A stretch of 64,000 nt of DNA from DASSFG01 sp035547915 (GCA_035547915.1 DASZTS010000014.1:53134-117133), one strand, 5' to 3'. Numbered from the stretch's first letter, positions 52,477 through 59,923 are shown. Notes: a model not told the origin generated them from the letters alone. Program-made: numbers and translations.

Positions 52477-52552
52477 GGCCGGGTACGCAAACCGGAAAAG
52501 CGGCGAGGTCGAGAGCCTCGTGACTCTGTGGGTTCGACCCCCACCTCGGCTA
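52477..52552 (+). tRNA. tRNA with Leu anticodon GAG, short variable loop
   Basis: Acceptor GGCCGGG with CTCGGCT, anticodon loop TCGAGAG (C33) on CGAGG/CCTCG, variable region about seven bases, T arm GTGGG-TTCGACC-CCCAC. Confidence 0.72.
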
Positions 52553-52555
52553 CTA

Positions 52556-52656
52556 AGAGCGGTTGACAAAAGCTAGACGCCGGCGCGCCGCGGGCGAGAA
52601 ATCGGCCGCGAAACGCCGATCTTTGTGGAGCGCGATCTGGTTTTGTCGATTGCTCT
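52556..52656 (+). repeat. Array palindromic repeat 5
   Basis: Starts AGAGCGGTTGACAAAAGC and ends GGTTTTGTCGATTGCTCT, same internal layout as the other copies. Confidence 0.78.
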
Positions 52657-52660
52657 AAAC

Positions 52661-52732
52661 GATCTCGTGGTCCAACGGCGACGACGCTTGGCTGACGTCC
52701 GGGAAACGATGGTTCAACTCCATCCGGGATCA
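52661..52732 (+). tRNA. tRNA-Val(GAC)
   Basis: Acceptor GATCTCG with CGGGATC, anticodon loop CTGACGT on CTTGG/CCGGG with wobble pairs, T arm ATGG-TTCAACT-CCAT. Confidence 0.78.
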
Positions 52733-52737
52733 CTCAT

Positions 52738-52808
52738 GGTCTGTAGGTGTTTCGGCAGCACACCGCCGTGGTAAGGCGGAAGACCCGGTTCAATTCCGGG
52801 ACGGACCT
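52738..52808 (+). tRNA. tRNA-Thr(GGT)
   Basis: Acceptor GGTCTGT with ACGGACC, anticodon loop GTGGTAA on CCGCC/GGCGG, T loop TTCAATT. Confidence 0.83.
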
Positions 52809-52829
52809 CTGACACGACAAACACAACAC

Positions 52830-52901
52830 GGGCCTGCATGTCCCCGGAGGCGACTGACCCTTGCAAGGTCGGTGTGATGGGTTCGACCCCCATCAGGTCC
52901 A
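52830..52901 (+). tRNA. tRNA-Ala(TGC)
   Basis: Acceptor GGGCCTG with CAGGTCC, anticodon loop CTTGCAA on TGACC/GGTCG, T arm ATGGG-TTCGACC-CCCAT. Confidence 0.85.
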
Positions 52902-52955
52902 CTTGTTAGAGGAACCGACAGAACCGGATCGAGCTTTCCTCGGATCGACTGATAT

Positions 52956-53026
52956 GGGCTGCTGGTCCAACGGGACGACGCCGGCTCCGCAGGCCGGAAA
53001 TCGGAGTTCGACTCTCCGGCGGTCCA
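52956..53026 (+). tRNA. tRNA-Ala(CGC)
   Basis: Acceptor GGGCTGC with GCGGTCC, anticodon loop TCCGCAG (C33) on CCGGC/GCCGG, T loop TTCGACT. Confidence 0.78.
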
Positions 53027-53036
53027 CTGACAACGA

Positions 53037-53107
53037 GGGCTCATCGTCAAAAGGGAAGACGCCAGTCCGGCAGGCTGGAGATCTGGGTTCGATTCCCAGT
53101 GGGTCCA
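53037..53107 (+). tRNA. tRNA-Ala(GGC)
   Basis: Acceptor GGGCTCA with TGGGTCC, anticodon loop CCGGCAG (C33) on CCAGT/GCTGG, T arm CTGGG-TTCGATT-CCCAG. Confidence 0.78.
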
Positions 53108-53124
53108 CTCAACCGAGGAGAAAG

Positions 53125-53211
53125 GGAAGGTAGGCGGATACGGCTTGCCGCGCCGCTTTGCTAAAGCGGTTCCCGGGACACGGGATGAGGGTTCGACTCC
53201 CTTGCCTTCCG
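53125..53211 (+). tRNA. tRNA-Ser(GCT)
   Basis: Acceptor GGAAGGT with GCCTTCC, anticodon loop TTGCTAA on CCGCT/AGCGG, long variable arm TTCCCGGGACACGGGA, T loop TTCGACT, discriminator G. Confidence 0.88.
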
Positions 53212-53217
53212 CTCGTT

Positions 53218-53289
53218 GCCCCGATGGTGAAACGGACATCATCCCCTGCTTCTAACTGGGTGTTCCGGGTTCGAGTCCTGGTCGGGGTA
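53218..53289 (+). tRNA. tRNA-Arg(TCT)
   Basis: Acceptor GCCCCGA with TCGGGGT, anticodon loop CTTCTAA on CCCTG/CTGGG with one T-T mismatch, T loop TTCGAGT. Confidence 0.8.
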
Positions 53290-53295
53290 CTGATA

Positions 53296-53350
53296 AGAGC
53301 AACCGAAAAGACCGGATTGCGCTCTCGGCTTCCGGTTCTTGCCGGCCACT
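53296..53350 (+). repeat. Array palindromic repeat, short form
   Basis: AGAGCAACCGAAAAGACCGG with CCGGTTCTTGCCGGC further on; a diverged short member of the array repeat family. Confidence 0.5.
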
Positions 53351-53366
53351 GTAAGGAGGACCGTTT

Positions 53367-54170
53367 ATGACAACCGACATCGAGAGGCAATTCGCCAAGA
53401 TGGGTGCGCGGATCAAGCTGCACGAGCGCGAGCAGATCGGCAGCATGGCCGGCGTCTCGATCGACATCGGTCGCGACCGGTTGGGCGAGTTTTATGACGT
53501 CTCTGTGGACAACCGCGACGACAAGAACTTGTCGGTGCTCGACGTGCGACCCCGCATCCGGCACTTGCTGTTGTCGTACCATCGGCCGGCGGTGAACACC
53601 AACAGCCGGTTCCTGTGCGGTCACGACGAGCGGCATTGGTTCGTCGCGGCGATCCCCGAAACATCGGCGTCGTCGTCGGTGCGGACCGCCATGGAGTCGC
53701 TCAAGCCGATGGCCGTTCGCCGCCTGCAGGAGAGACTTCGCGTCAAGCCACAGAAGCGGAACCGCCGGCGCAACGCAGCGTTCGTCCGACAGGGCGAGTG
53801 GTTCTTCATCCGTATTGCTCCATCCGTCCGCATCGACGAGTGGATGGTTCTGCGGAACGAGCCATTGCGGCGTGGCAACGGCAAGCCGCATTTCGTCGAG
53901 GAGCTGATTCGCGTCGGCGGAGAAGCGGTCTATGTCAGCAACCAATACCCGCAGGGTCTCACGTTCCGCGAGTATCAGAAGCTGATCGGCCGCAAGCCGG
54001 AGCTACGGCACTTGCAATGGGTTGTGCAGCGGCGCAACCCGCAGGTTTTTGTACGGGGTAGGGTTCGCCATGCCGATCACAAGACGATTTTCTTGGACGG
54101 CTGGCACCAGGTACTGATGAACACCGAGACGCAGTCGCTCGCGATGCGTCATGTGGCGTTCATCGACTGA
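53367..54170 (+). CDS. Basic protein of unknown function inside the tRNA array
   Basis: A 267-residue protein with an ideal ribosome site (GTAAGGAGGACCGTTT). It has a basic central stretch (VKPQKRNRRRNAAFVRQGEW, then FFIRIA), WMVLRNEPLRRGNGKPHFVE, GLTFREYQKLIG and FVRGRVRHADHKTIFLDGWH. The conserved-looking aromatic and charged segments suggest a real family, possibly nucleic-acid binding, but I recognise no catalytic domain. Its place among the tRNA genes and on the same strand suggests joint expression and a role tied to these RNAs. Confidence 0.75.
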   Translation: MTTDIERQFAKMGARIKLHEREQIGSMAGVSIDIGRDRLGEFYDVSVDNRDDKNLSVLDVRPRIRHLLLSYHRPAVNTNSRFLCGHDERHWFVAAIPETSASSSVRTAMESLKPMAVRRLQERLRVKPQKRNRRRNAAFVRQGEWFFIRIAPSVRIDEWMVLRNEPLRRGNGKPHFVEELIRVGGEAVYVSNQYPQGLTFREYQKLIGRKPELRHLQWVVQRRNPQVFVRGRVRHADHKTIFLDGWHQVLMNTETQSLAMRHVAFID

Positions 54171-54187
54171 GAGTCGGACGATAAAGA

Positions 54188-54360
54188 GAGCCGGACGATA
54201 AATTCCCTCTCCCTCCGGGAGAGGGTTAGGGTGAGGGCCGATCGCGCGCTCCTGTGTTGTCGACTCTCTTCGGACGTGGCTGAGTTTTCGCTGAACAGGG
54301 GACCGACCCCATTAGTACTCTCAGCCGCCCTCACCCAACCCTCTCCCCGAGGAGAGGACG
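54188..54360 (+). repeat. MITE-like repeat, copy 2
   Basis: Homologous over its length to 12035-12213: same CCCTCTCCC end, GTTAGGGTGAGGG, interior CTTCGGACGTGGCTGAG, and CAGCCGCCCTCACCC near the right end. Partial copies of the end alone lie at 55112-55151 and 55319-55344. Confidence 0.7.
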
Positions 54361-54414
54361 GAAGACTGCGGAAGTTATTCGATCGCGGGTTGGCGGAACC
54401 GTCGACCCGCATAC

Positions 54415-54490
54415 GGTGTCTGTGGTGTAGCGGTATTCTGCACGCCCGGCTGTGAACCGGATGGTATGGGTTCGACTCCCGTCAGACACC
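54415..54490 (+). tRNA. tRNA-His(GTG)
   Basis: Eight-pair acceptor GGTGTCTG/CAGACACC, giving the G-1:C73 pair typical of tRNA-His. Anticodon loop CTGTGAA on CCGG/CCGG, T arm ATGGG-TTCGACT-CCCGT. A seven-T run follows. Confidence 0.87.
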
Positions 54491-54517
54491 CTTTTTTTGA
54501 CAAGGAGGAATTTGGTC

Positions 54518-55111
54518 GTGGTTGCAAAGATGTTGAACAGACCGGCGCTGGTGCTCAACCGTAACTGGCAGCCGGTGAACGTCGCTACCGTCGCTCGCGC
54601 GCTGGTCATGCTCTTCAACGAGGCGGCCCGCGTCGTCGACCCGCACGACTACCAGCTCTACACCTGGACTGACTGGTCGCGGCTGGCTCCGCGCGACGGC
54701 GAGCCGTTCATCCGGGCGGTGAGCCTGCGGCTGCGCGTGCCGGAGGTGATCGTGCTGGCGGGTTACGATCGGCTGCCCGAGGCGGCCGTCTCGTTCAGCC
54801 GGCGCAACATCTTCAAGCGTGACCACTACACGTGCCAGTATTGCGGCGTGCAACCCGGCCTCGCGGAGTTGTCGATCGACCACGTCGTCCCGCGGTCGCA
54901 GGGCGGCACCTCGACCTGGGACAACTGCGTGCTGGCATGCGTGGACTGCAACAAGACGAAGGCCGACCGCACGCCCGCCGAGGCCGGCATGAAACTGCGC
55001 AAGCAGCCTTGCCGGCCACAATGGAAGCCACTCTACGCCGCGCACAACGTGCGCATCGAGAGCTGGTCGAAGTTCATCAGCGAAGCCTACTGGAGTGTCG
55101 AACTCCGCTAG
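54518..55111 (+). CDS. HNH endonuclease inside the tRNA array
   Basis: About 197 residues from the GTG at 54518, which has AAGGAGG nine bases upstream. The N-terminal part (RPALVLNRNWQPVNVATVAR, ALVMLFNEAARVV) is typical of a widespread HNH family. The HNH core has zinc Cys pairs CQYCG and CVDCN, with catalytic His in LSIDHVVPRSQGG and a third motif around WDNCVLACVDCNKTKADRTP. It may cut nucleic acids, but its substrate is not known. It sits between tRNA-His and tRNA-Trp. Confidence 0.85.
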   Translation: MVAKMLNRPALVLNRNWQPVNVATVARALVMLFNEAARVVDPHDYQLYTWTDWSRLAPRDGEPFIRAVSLRLRVPEVIVLAGYDRLPEAAVSFSRRNIFKRDHYTCQYCGVQPGLAELSIDHVVPRSQGGTSTWDNCVLACVDCNKTKADRTPAEAGMKLRKQPCRPQWKPLYAAHNVRIESWSKFISEAYWSVELR

Positions 55112-55245
55112 ATCCCCTCTCCCTCTGGGAGAGGGTTAGGGTGAGGGCGGCTTGCATTACAAGCCGCGTCCAACCTGCCTCTCGCTGACAATAGTTTCTT
55201 CGTTCGTTTCCCGATCCAAGCTGGGGCAGCTTGGATCGGCCTTAT

Positions 55246-55315
55246 AGGATCGTGCTCCTGGGAGAGCACGCGGTCTCCAAAGCCGCTTCACGGGGTTCGA
55301 CTCCTCGCGATCCTG
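55246..55315 (+). tRNA. tRNA-Trp(CCA)
   Basis: Acceptor AGGATCG with CGATCCT, anticodon loop CTCCAAA on GCGGT/GCCGC, T arm CGGGG-TTCGACT-CCTCG, discriminator G. Confidence 0.83.
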
Positions 55316-55414
55316 CTCGATCCCCTCTCCCTCCGGGAGAGGGCAAACAGGTCGATACCCGTGCCCAGTGACAACTACATAACACGCGAGTCATCGGCCT
55401 TACATGAACAACCT

Positions 55415-55486
55415 GTCCTGATGGTGTAACGGAACGCATTCGACCCTCCGAAGGTCGTGGTCCTGGTTCGAGTCCAGGTCGGGACA
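55415..55486 (+). tRNA. tRNA-Arg(CCG)
   Basis: Acceptor GTCCTGA with TCGGGAC, anticodon loop CTCCGAA on CGACC/GGTCG, T arm CCTGG-TTCGAGT-CCAGG. A T run follows directly. Confidence 0.88.
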
Positions 55487-55499
55487 TTTTTTAGATTAC

Positions 55500-55599
55500 A
55501 GAGCAACCGACAAAACCGGATGCAGCTCCGACAAATCGGCGTTTCACGGCCGATTTTTCGCCCACCGCGCTCCTGCTTCCGAGTCTTGTCAGCCGCTCT
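55500..55599 (-). repeat. Array palindromic repeat 6, opposite orientation
   Basis: AGAGCAACCGACAAAACCGG through GTCTTGTCAGCCGCTCT is the reverse complement of the other copies, with inner AAATCGGCGTTTCACGGCCG. Confidence 0.75.
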
Positions 55600-55613
55600 G
55601 GCGATCCAACCTT

Positions 55614-55684
55614 GCCCTGCGAGTGTGATGGAAGCACGGCAGTCTTCGGAACTGCAAGACGGGGTCCGATTCCTCGGCGGGGTA
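55614..55684 (+). tRNA. tRNA-Arg(TCG)
   Basis: Acceptor GCCCTGC with GCGGGGT (wobble pairs), anticodon loop CTTCGGA on GCAGT/ACTGC. The T loop is TCCGATT instead of TTCRAnT. Confidence 0.75.
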
Positions 55685-55703
55685 CTGCTGCTCGAAAAAA
55701 CTT

Positions 55704-55777
55704 GTCCTCGGAGTGTGCCGGATTTCGCACGCGAGCCCGCGAAGCTCGTAGACCAGGTTCGATTCCTGGCGAGGACG
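55704..55777 (+). tRNA. tRNA-Arg(GCG)
   Basis: Acceptor GTCCTCG with CGAGGAC is perfect; anticodon loop CCGCGAA (C33) on CGAGC/GCTCG, T arm CCAGG-TTCGATT-CCTGG. Bacteria normally use ICG for these codons, so GCG is unusual. Confidence 0.8.
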
Positions 55778-55788
55778 CTTGAACGATT

Positions 55789-55860
55789 GACGCTGGAGCC
55801 AGACGGCACGGCAACCGCCTGCAAAGCGGTTCGAAGCGGGTTCGACTCCCGCCGGCGTCT
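55789..55860 (+). tRNA. tRNA-Cys(GCA)
   Basis: Acceptor GACGCTG with CGGCGTC, anticodon loop CTGCAAA on ACCGC/GCGGT, T arm GCGGG-TTCGACT-CCCGC. Last clear tRNA of the array. Confidence 0.85.
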
Positions 55861-55870
55861 CTTGAAGACA

Positions 55871-56414
55871 GGCATTGGGATGCCGACCAGGCCAGCGGCA
55901 CACCGACCCCGCGTAATGCGGTCGGCCGAGTGTGTTCCGTGCATGGGTTCTGACAACGGTCGGCATCACGTGGTAGCTCAAAGGTGAAAAACCCGAGAGT
56001 TGCGGGTTCGACTCCCGTCGAATGCACCACAGTCGGCTCATAACCGACCGGGTGGAAAACACCCTCGCGAAAGCCCGAGGGAGGCGGACGTTTCGGCCGG
56101 TCAGCCCTAAACCGTACGGCGGGCGTTCGACGTGATGCGCTTCGGCACCGGACCGAAAGGTCGGTGTCCGGGGCCGTCGCCAGAACGGCGTTGACGGTTT
56201 TCGGCAGCATCACCAACTGCCATGTAGTGCGTGGATACCGCTTCTCGCGGGCGGTCGGCTACGGCGGCGAAGGCAGGCGAGCCGTGAAGGGCGTTGCCCG
56301 ACATGACAAGCCGATCCTTGCCGGCCAACGCCAGCAGTCCGTGGTTGCTCAAGCAGCACTCCGCGGACGGTGGTGTGACCGACGTTGCGTTCCGCCGCCC
56401 GACGGCGTTTTTTA
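55871..56414 (+). ncRNA. Candidate structured RNA with tRNA-like T arm, upstream of the SPFH gene
   Basis: A ~540-base stretch without genes but full of hairpins. There is a CCGAC-CCGC/GCGG-GTCGG hairpin at ~55903-55925. A tRNA-like piece has GTGCAT (about 55939) pairing with ATGCAC (about 56021), a T arm GCGGG-TTCGACT-CCCGT and an encoded CCA-like end. A lone anticodon-like arm GTCGG-CTCATAA-CCGAC follows at ~56032-56048, then GGGTG-GAAAA-CACCC, CCCTCG/CGAGGG, and a long GAAA-capped hairpin at 56143-56170. A terminator at 56393-56414 ends it. The 5' end is a guess. Confidence 0.55.
56393..56414 (+). terminator. Terminator of the structured RNA
   Basis: CGCCG-CCCGA-CGGCG followed by six T residues, between the structured region and the SPFH gene. 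Confidence 0.65.
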
Positions 56415-56454
56415 TTGCATACAATCCGGCCGCATGAGCGCGCCGGCGATCGTT

Positions 56455-56510
56455 AGAGCAAACGACAAGACCGGATCGAGCTCCGACTTCGCAGTCTTGT
56501 CCGCCGCTCT
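56455..56510 (+). repeat. Array palindromic repeat, short form, before the SPFH gene
   Basis: AGAGCAAACGACAAGACCGG and GCAGTCTTGTCCGCCGCTCT form a palindrome of the array family. It links the SPFH gene to the tRNA array. Confidence 0.7.
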
Positions 56511-56528
56511 CAGGAAGGAAGGTGCAGC

Positions 56529-57629
56529 ATGTTGAAGACCGTGAAGATTGCCAGCTACGAAATGGGCCTCTACTTCCGCAACGGCGAATTCAAGGGCCTG
56601 CTCGCGCCGGGTCGGCACTGGTTCGTCGACCCGACGTTGAAGGCTCAGGTGCAGGTCGCGTCGCAGCGCGATCCGTGGATCGTCCACGACAAGCTCGACG
56701 TGATCGTCAAGTCGGGCGTGCTCAAGGACCGCGCCGTGGTGATCGACCTGAAGGACCATCAGCGGGCACTGGTCTGGATCGACGGCCGCTTCAGCCACGT
56801 GCTGCCGCCCGGCCTGTACGCCTACTGGACCGGCTTCCGCGACGTGAAGGTGGAGACCGTCGATGCGCGGCGCGTGCGCTTCGTGCACAAGGATCTGCAC
56901 GTCATCACTCGCTCGGCCCTGGCCGACCGGGTGCTGGAGGTTTTGGCGGTCGAGCAGGGCCACGTGGGCGTGCTCTACGTGGACGGTACTTACGTCGAGA
57001 CGTTGCCTGCGGGCCGCCACGCCTTCTGGAAGAACGTGGCCAAGGTCACGCTCGTGCCGGTGGACCTGCGCGAGGCGATGTACGACGTCGCCGGCCAGGA
57101 GATCATGACGGCCGACAAGGTGACGCTGCGCCTCAACGCCGTGGTAACCTACCGGGTGACCGACGCGTTGAAGGTCGTCAGCATCACCGACGACGCTCGG
57201 CAGGCCCTGTACCGCGAGGCGCAGTTGGCCCTGCGGGCGGTGATCGGTGCCCGCGAGCTCGACAGCTTCTTGACCGCCAAGGATGGCGTGGCCGGCGAGC
57301 TGGAAGAGTTGCTGCGCCCCCGGGCGATCACGCTCGGCTTCGAGTTGATCGCCGTGGGCGTCCGCGACGTGATCCTGCCGGGCGAGATGAAGACGCTGCT
57401 CAACCGGGTGACCGAGGCCAAGAAGGCCGCCGAGGCCAACCTGATCGTGCGGCGTGAAGAGACGGCGGCCATGCGCAGCCAGGCGAACACCGCCAAGCTG
57501 CTCGAGGATAACCCCACCCTCATGCGCCTGCGTGAGCTGGAGATCCTCGAAAAGGTCGCCGCCGGCAGCAAGCTGAACGTCGTGCTCGGCGAGAAGGGAT
57601 TGGCCGAGCGGATTGTGAATCTGCTGTAG
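56529..57629 (+). CDS. SPFH/band-7 (slipin-like) protein
   Basis: A 366-residue protein: a repeated beta-rich N-terminal half (GLYFRNGEFKGLLAPGRHWF, then HVGVLYVDGTYVETLPAGRH), the SPFH core (MTADKVTLRLNAVVTYRVTD, LYREAQLALRAVIGARELD), AIGV/RDVILPGEMK, and a helical tail (AKKAAEANLIVRREETAAMR). It has no membrane span. AGGAAGG precedes the ATG. SPFH proteins form ring scaffolds. Comparative genomics of bacterial RNA-repair loci has described SPFH modules with tRNA-like RNA partners, which fits this place at the end of a tRNA array. RtcB or other ligases are absent from the window. Confidence 0.85.
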   Translation: MLKTVKIASYEMGLYFRNGEFKGLLAPGRHWFVDPTLKAQVQVASQRDPWIVHDKLDVIVKSGVLKDRAVVIDLKDHQRALVWIDGRFSHVLPPGLYAYWTGFRDVKVETVDARRVRFVHKDLHVITRSALADRVLEVLAVEQGHVGVLYVDGTYVETLPAGRHAFWKNVAKVTLVPVDLREAMYDVAGQEIMTADKVTLRLNAVVTYRVTDALKVVSITDDARQALYREAQLALRAVIGARELDSFLTAKDGVAGELEELLRPRAITLGFELIAVGVRDVILPGEMKTLLNRVTEAKKAAEANLIVRREETAAMRSQANTAKLLEDNPTLMRLRELEILEKVAAGSKLNVVLGEKGLAERIVNLL

Positions 57630-57635
57630 TGAATC

Positions 57636-57676
57636 AACGCCCCTGGTTGCCTTTAGGCGCCAGGGGCGTTTTTGTT
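57636..57676 (+). terminator. Terminator after the SPFH gene
   Basis: AACGCCCCTGG pairs with CCAGGGGCGTT around a 13-base loop, then a T-rich tail. It follows the SPFH stop by seven bases. Confidence 0.85.
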
Positions 57677-57794
57677 TTCGTGTTTGGAATCGTACTTCCG
57701 AACCGTACGACGTCCCACGAACACTTTATGCCAACGTCGAACGCCGGTACGATGTGCGATATTCTCAGCCGTGAATCAGAGCCGTTTTCAACGT

Positions 57795-58868
57795 ATGAGC
57801 TCGATCTTTCGTGTGGCGCTCACGGGCGATTTTCTCGATGAATCGGGACAACCTGGATATGGAGATCTGGGGCTGCCGTTGTGGGCCGACATGCCGTCGA
57901 TCCGCTATCACTTTCTGCGCGACCAGGCGCCGCGCGATGATGCGGCCTATTGGCGGAATTTCTATTCAATGGAGGTCGAATCGCGGCACATCTCCGACGT
58001 CGATGGGTTGGTTGTGCTGCGGCCATGGGTCAAGAGGACAACCTTCGCCGAAGGCGCTGAGACCTTGGTCGTCATCGGTCGCTCGGGAGCCGGCTACGAC
58101 AAGATCGATGTCGAGGCCTGCACCGAGAATGACGTGGCGCTCTTCAATGCTCCGCACGGCCTGCACCATGCCACGGCGTCGTCGGCGCTGCTGTTCATGC
58201 TCGCGCTCGCGAAGCGGCTGCCGGAGCAAGAACGAGTGGCCCGCACGGGCGACTGGCGGCAGCAGCCGCGGATCATGGGAGGCGAACTGCTCGGTCGCAC
58301 ACTGGGTATCGTCGGCCTTGGTAATAGTGGCCGCGAACTGGCCCGTCTCGTCGCACCTTTCGAGATGACGGTGCTGGCCTACTCGGAGCATACCGAGCCT
58401 TCGCAGGCCGCCGAATTGGGCGTCCGTCTCGTACCACTCGACGAGTTATTACGCTCGGCTGATGTCGTGAGCTTGCACAGCCGCCTCACACCGGCCAGCC
58501 GAGGCATGATCGGCGCCGCGCAGCTCGCCCTTTTGAAGCCGACGGCGTTCTTTGTGAACGTGGCGCGGGGGGAGCTGGTCGATCAGGCGGCACTGGTGAC
58601 GTTGCTGCGCGAGCGGCGCATCGCCGGCGCGGCACTCGATGTCTTCGAGCATGAGCCACTCCCGGCCGATGATCCTCTCACGTCTCTCGACAACGTGATT
58701 CTCACACCGCACTGGAACGCTTCGACAAGCGACGTGTGGCGGGCCACCGGCCGTGCCATGGCGCTGGGCATCCTGCGCGCCGCCCGCGGCGAACTGCCCG
58801 AAAACATCGTTAATCGCGACGTGCTCGGACGGCAAGGGTTCATCGACAAGCTGAAGCGATTTGCCTAA
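57795..58868 (+). CDS. D-isomer-specific 2-hydroxyacid dehydrogenase
   Basis: A 357-residue NAD-dependent dehydrogenase of the phosphoglycerate-dehydrogenase superfamily. The Rossmann motif is LGIVGLGNSGRELARL, and the substrate/catalytic regions are FFVNVARGELVDQAAL (Arg), ALDVFEHEPLP (Glu) and NVILTPHWNAST (His). It reduces or oxidises a 2-hydroxy acid; the exact substrate cannot be told. The ATG at 57795 is chosen over an upstream opening. Its stop overlaps that of the convergent frameshifted gene. Confidence 0.88.
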   Translation: MSSIFRVALTGDFLDESGQPGYGDLGLPLWADMPSIRYHFLRDQAPRDDAAYWRNFYSMEVESRHISDVDGLVVLRPWVKRTTFAEGAETLVVIGRSGAGYDKIDVEACTENDVALFNAPHGLHHATASSALLFMLALAKRLPEQERVARTGDWRQQPRIMGGELLGRTLGIVGLGNSGRELARLVAPFEMTVLAYSEHTEPSQAAELGVRLVPLDELLRSADVVSLHSRLTPASRGMIGAAQLALLKPTAFFVNVARGELVDQAALVTLLRERRIAGAALDVFEHEPLPADDPLTSLDNVILTPHWNASTSDVWRATGRAMALGILRAARGELPENIVNRDVLGRQGFIDKLKRFA

Positions 58869-59280
58869 GAAGTCTTCTTGCCCGGCGCCTTGATGTATTC
58901 AACGCGCCGGAACCGCAAGGCCGACCAATCGTCGTCGATGGAGATTTGGCGAACGGAATCGAAGCCCGCCGCGCGGACTGCGTCCCAGCCCGTATCGCGG
59001 TTGAAGTCGCACTGATATTGCTTGGAAGAGCCTTTGGGATAGGCGAACCAGAGCAACGCATCGCCCGCGGCTTTGCGGCACAGGGCTTTGGCCAACCGAT
59101 CGACCTCCGCCTGTTTGACGGCGAACGCCAAGGCGAAGTGAAATGCCTTGGTTGACTTGGGATCGCGTAGAATCGTGACGTCTTGCAATCGGGCCAACCC
59201 GGCTCGAAACTGGCGGGCGCATTGACGACGAGGATCTCGGTTTGATCCTTCAGATTGAGCTTCTCGAAGACGGAAGCCAT
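58865..59280 (-). pseudogene. Frameshifted DUF3052-like gene
   Basis: The start MASVFEKLNLKDQTEILVVN and APASFEPG is in one frame. The homologous continuation LQDVTILRDPKSTKAFHFAL, ALLWFAYPKGSSKQYQCDFN and WSALRFRRVEYIK is in another. Inserting one G in CCGGGTT near 59199-59204 (minus strand) would restore a ~138-residue protein. Either a recent one-base deletion or a sequencing error; the rest is well preserved. Function of the family unknown. Confidence 0.75.
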
Positions 59281-59353
59281 GCTCGCTCACCAGCACTGAG
59301 AAGTCTCGATCAAGGTCGCGTCGCGTTCGGCCGGCCATGCATTATAATCCGGC

Positions 59354-59878
59354 ATGGCTCTCGTCGATGTGACCGTGTATTACCTCGAAATGCTGCAAAA
59401 ACCCCCGCAGCAGATCGTGTCGGCACCGCGGACCAGCCTGACCGTGGTCCGGGCCGTGCAGCCGACCGTCGGATTCTACCGCTTTCTCTACACGACGGTG
59501 GGTCAGGACTACAACTGGCGTAGTCGCGGGAGGCGTTCTGACGCTGAACTCGGCGCCCTGATCCAAGACCCGCTCAACGAGCTCCATGTGCTCTATGCGG
59601 ACGGCACGCCGGCCGGTTTCGCCGAGTTCGATCGGCGCGTCGTGGGCGAAATCGAGTTGATCCAATTCGGCTTGATTCCCGAATTCATCGGGCAGGGTTT
59701 GGGGAAATGGTTCCTGCAATGGACGATCGAACAAGCGTGGAGCTATCAACCCCGCCGTTATTGGCTGCACACGTGCACCCTCGACCATCCGTCCGCTCTG
59801 AACAACTATCTGCGGCGCGGCTTCACGCTTTATAGGCAAGAGACGAAACCGCAGACTGTACAGCCCGACCCGGTTTAG
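59354..59878 (+). CDS. GNAT-family N-acetyltransferase
   Basis: A 174-residue acetyltransferase. The acetyl-CoA motif is FGLIPEFIGQGLGKWFLQWT, preceded by GFAEFDRRVVGEIELIQ and followed by LHTCTLDHPSALNNYLRRGF. These enzymes move acetyl from acetyl-CoA to an amine. The substrate is unknown; it stands alone between a pseudogene and dinB. Confidence 0.85.
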   Translation: MALVDVTVYYLEMLQKPPQQIVSAPRTSLTVVRAVQPTVGFYRFLYTTVGQDYNWRSRGRRSDAELGALIQDPLNELHVLYADGTPAGFAEFDRRVVGEIELIQFGLIPEFIGQGLGKWFLQWTIEQAWSYQPRRYWLHTCTLDHPSALNNYLRRGFTLYRQETKPQTVQPDPV

Positions 59879-59923
59879 CCGCGCCGAACGGTCGAAGATG
59901 ATCGCCGCAATCCTTGCGTTGCG

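Noticed and set aside
52266..53242. Minus-strand frames of 140-170 codons across the tRNA array (containing repeated pieces like RVELRFPACGAG)
   Set aside because: They are translations of antisense tRNA T arms and acceptor stems, a familiar source of spurious proteins.
55871..56414. tmRNA or RNase P RNA
   Set aside because: A T arm and an encoded CCA-like end are present, but I could not find a tag-peptide frame ending in Ala-Ala, the tmRNA 5' acceptor/D region, or the conserved RNase P cores.
50779..56510. CRISPR array formed by the regularly spaced repeats
   Set aside because: The repeats are long palindromes with irregular spacing, and the sequences between them are tRNA genes, not spacers. 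No cas genes are present.
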